Of a stretch of 5,937 bases of DNA, positions 5,293 through 5,937 are shown piece after piece. Positions within the stretch are counted from its first letter, which is position 1, and each line of letters begins with the position of its first letter. Below the pieces are notes generated by a model. The model worked only from the letters and a program-made list of their open reading frames with translations. It searched no databases and was not told the DNA's origin. The position numbers and the translations under genes are program-made. The stretch is from Candidatus Woesearchaeota archaeon (GTDB taxonomy: Archaea > Nanobdellota > Nanobdellia > Woesearchaeales > JAGWAF01). The DNA lies in NCBI GenBank assembly GCA_016932755.1, contig JAFGCE010000005.1:1-5937 (forward strand), written 5' to 3'.

Positions 5293-5937
5293 AACTAAGC
5301 AAGACAGCAAAGGCTGTACTGGAAAAAAGATACCTTCTGAAGAATGCCAAAGGAAAGATAGTTGAGACTCCTGAAGCAATGTTCAGGAGGGTTGCAAAAG
5401 AGGTTGCGAAAGCTGACCTGAAATACGGGCATGACAGCGGGAAATCAGAGAAAAAATTCCTTGATGTCATGATGGCTTTGGATTTTCTGCCTAACTCCCC
5501 TACTCTCATGAATGCAGGGACTTCAATGGGGCAGCTGTCTGCGTGCTTTGTGCTTCCGATTGAGGATTCAATGGAAAGCATTTTTGATGCTCTCAAGAAC
5601 ATGGCTCTTATCCATCAATCAGGCGGAGGAGTTGGTTTTTCATTTTCAAAGTTAAGGGCTGAAGGAAGCATTGTGAAAACATCAAAGGGAATTGCGTCAG
5701 GGCCTGTCTCTTTCATGAAAATTTTTGATGTTGCGACTGATGTTATCAAGCAGGGCGGCAGAAGAAGGGGGGCTAACATGGGAATTCTCAATGTTGAGCA
5801 TCCTGACATACTCAAGTTTGTAAATGCAAAGGAGATGGGGGGGTTTCCTAATTTTAATTTATCTGCCGGAATTTCTGACAAGTTCATGAAAAACCCTGAC
5901 AGGAAAGTTTTTGACTCTATTGTGCAAAATGCATGGG
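5289..5937 (+). CDS. nrdJ: Adenosylcobalamin-dependent (class II) ribonucleotide reductase, N-terminal part, cut by window end
   Basis: This gene encodes the first 216 residues of a ribonucleotide reductase that makes deoxyribonucleotides using a 5'-deoxyadenosyl radical from coenzyme B12. Conserved blocks: VLEKRYLLKN (10-19), ETPEAMFRRVA (26-36), NSPTLMNAG (69-77), LSACFVLPIEDS (83-94) with Cys86 as the first redox-active cysteine, HQSGGGVGFSFSKLR (109-123), KGIASGPVSFM (133-143), QGGRRRGANMGIL (155-167), HPDILKF (171-177) and NFNLS (188-192). The thiyl-radical cysteine and the partner cysteines lie beyond the edge. There is no ATP-cone before the catalytic domain. The ATG at 5289 overlaps the stop of the upstream reductase by four bases and lacks its own Shine-Dalgarno, so translation is probably coupled. 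The next Met (31) falls after conserved sequence, supporting this start. Class II rather than class I follows from the overall motif pattern and the early, cone-less start; the missing C-terminal part would settle it. Confidence 0.9.
   Translation, partial: MKLSKTAKAVLEKRYLLKNAKGKIVETPEAMFRRVAKEVAKADLKYGHDSGKSEKKFLDVMMALDFLPNSPTLMNAGTSMGQLSACFVLPIEDSMESIFDALKNMALIHQSGGGVGFSFSKLRAEGSIVKTSKGIASGPVSFMKIFDVATDVIKQGGRRRGANMGILNVEHPDILKFVNAKEMGGFPNFNLSAGISDKFMKNPDRKVFDSIVQNAW

Noticed and set aside
5258..5887. Two reverse-strand frames opposite the RNR fragment
   Set aside because: The forward frame carries an uninterrupted series of conserved class II RNR motifs, so the reverse frames are antisense shadows.
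1..5937. CRISPR array, tRNA, rRNA, insertion sequence or inverted terminal repeats
   Set aside because: The window is almost wholly filled by four coding regions, with gaps of only 63 and 55 bases plus 29 at the left edge. None holds such an element.

Overview
The window reads as a piece of a small-genome archaeon, most likely a DPANN lineage of the Woesearchaeales/Pacearchaeales type. Three things point that way. Two intergenic gaps carry archaeal TATA boxes (TTTATAAG at 807-814, TTTAAATA at 4346-4353) at a sensible distance from the next gene, with no bacterial -35 element. The Shine-Dalgarno of the third gene, AAGGTGAT, matches the archaeal 16S tail. The large surface protease has the Asn-sequon-rich, Ig-like, Cys-rich architecture common in those lineages. 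The assignment is an inference; no marker gene such as rRNA is present.

Layout, all on the + strand: 1-29 is a short leader with a small hairpin. 30-794 encodes Lgt, the prolipoprotein diacylglyceryl transferase. A 63-bp gap holds a promoter and ribosome binding site for a TTG-started gene at 858-4331. That gene encodes an 1157-residue secreted, membrane-anchored subtilisin-family (S8) protease. A 55-bp gap with a second promoter and a good Shine-Dalgarno leads into 4387-5292, a thioredoxin reductase-like flavoprotein. This overlaps by 4 bases (ATGA) the start of an adenosylcobalamin-dependent (class II) ribonucleotide reductase, which runs off the right edge at 5937.

Functionally there are two themes. 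Lgt and the protease both act at the cell envelope, though the protease itself has an ordinary signal peptide without a lipobox and so is not an obvious Lgt substrate. The reductase pair is a plausible electron-supply unit: a flavoprotein that reduces a thioredoxin or glutaredoxin-like carrier (not in the window), which in turn re-reduces the RNR active-site disulfide.

I see no mobile element, CRISPR array, tRNA or rRNA and no clearly new multi-gene system. The most interesting points are the presence of Lgt in an apparent archaeon, the possibility that the protease domain is nested inside a split surface module, the dense and codon-stereotyped N-glycosylation sequons of that protease, and a TrxB-sized reductase whose second half resembles NADH-using AhpF rather than NADPH-using TrxB.
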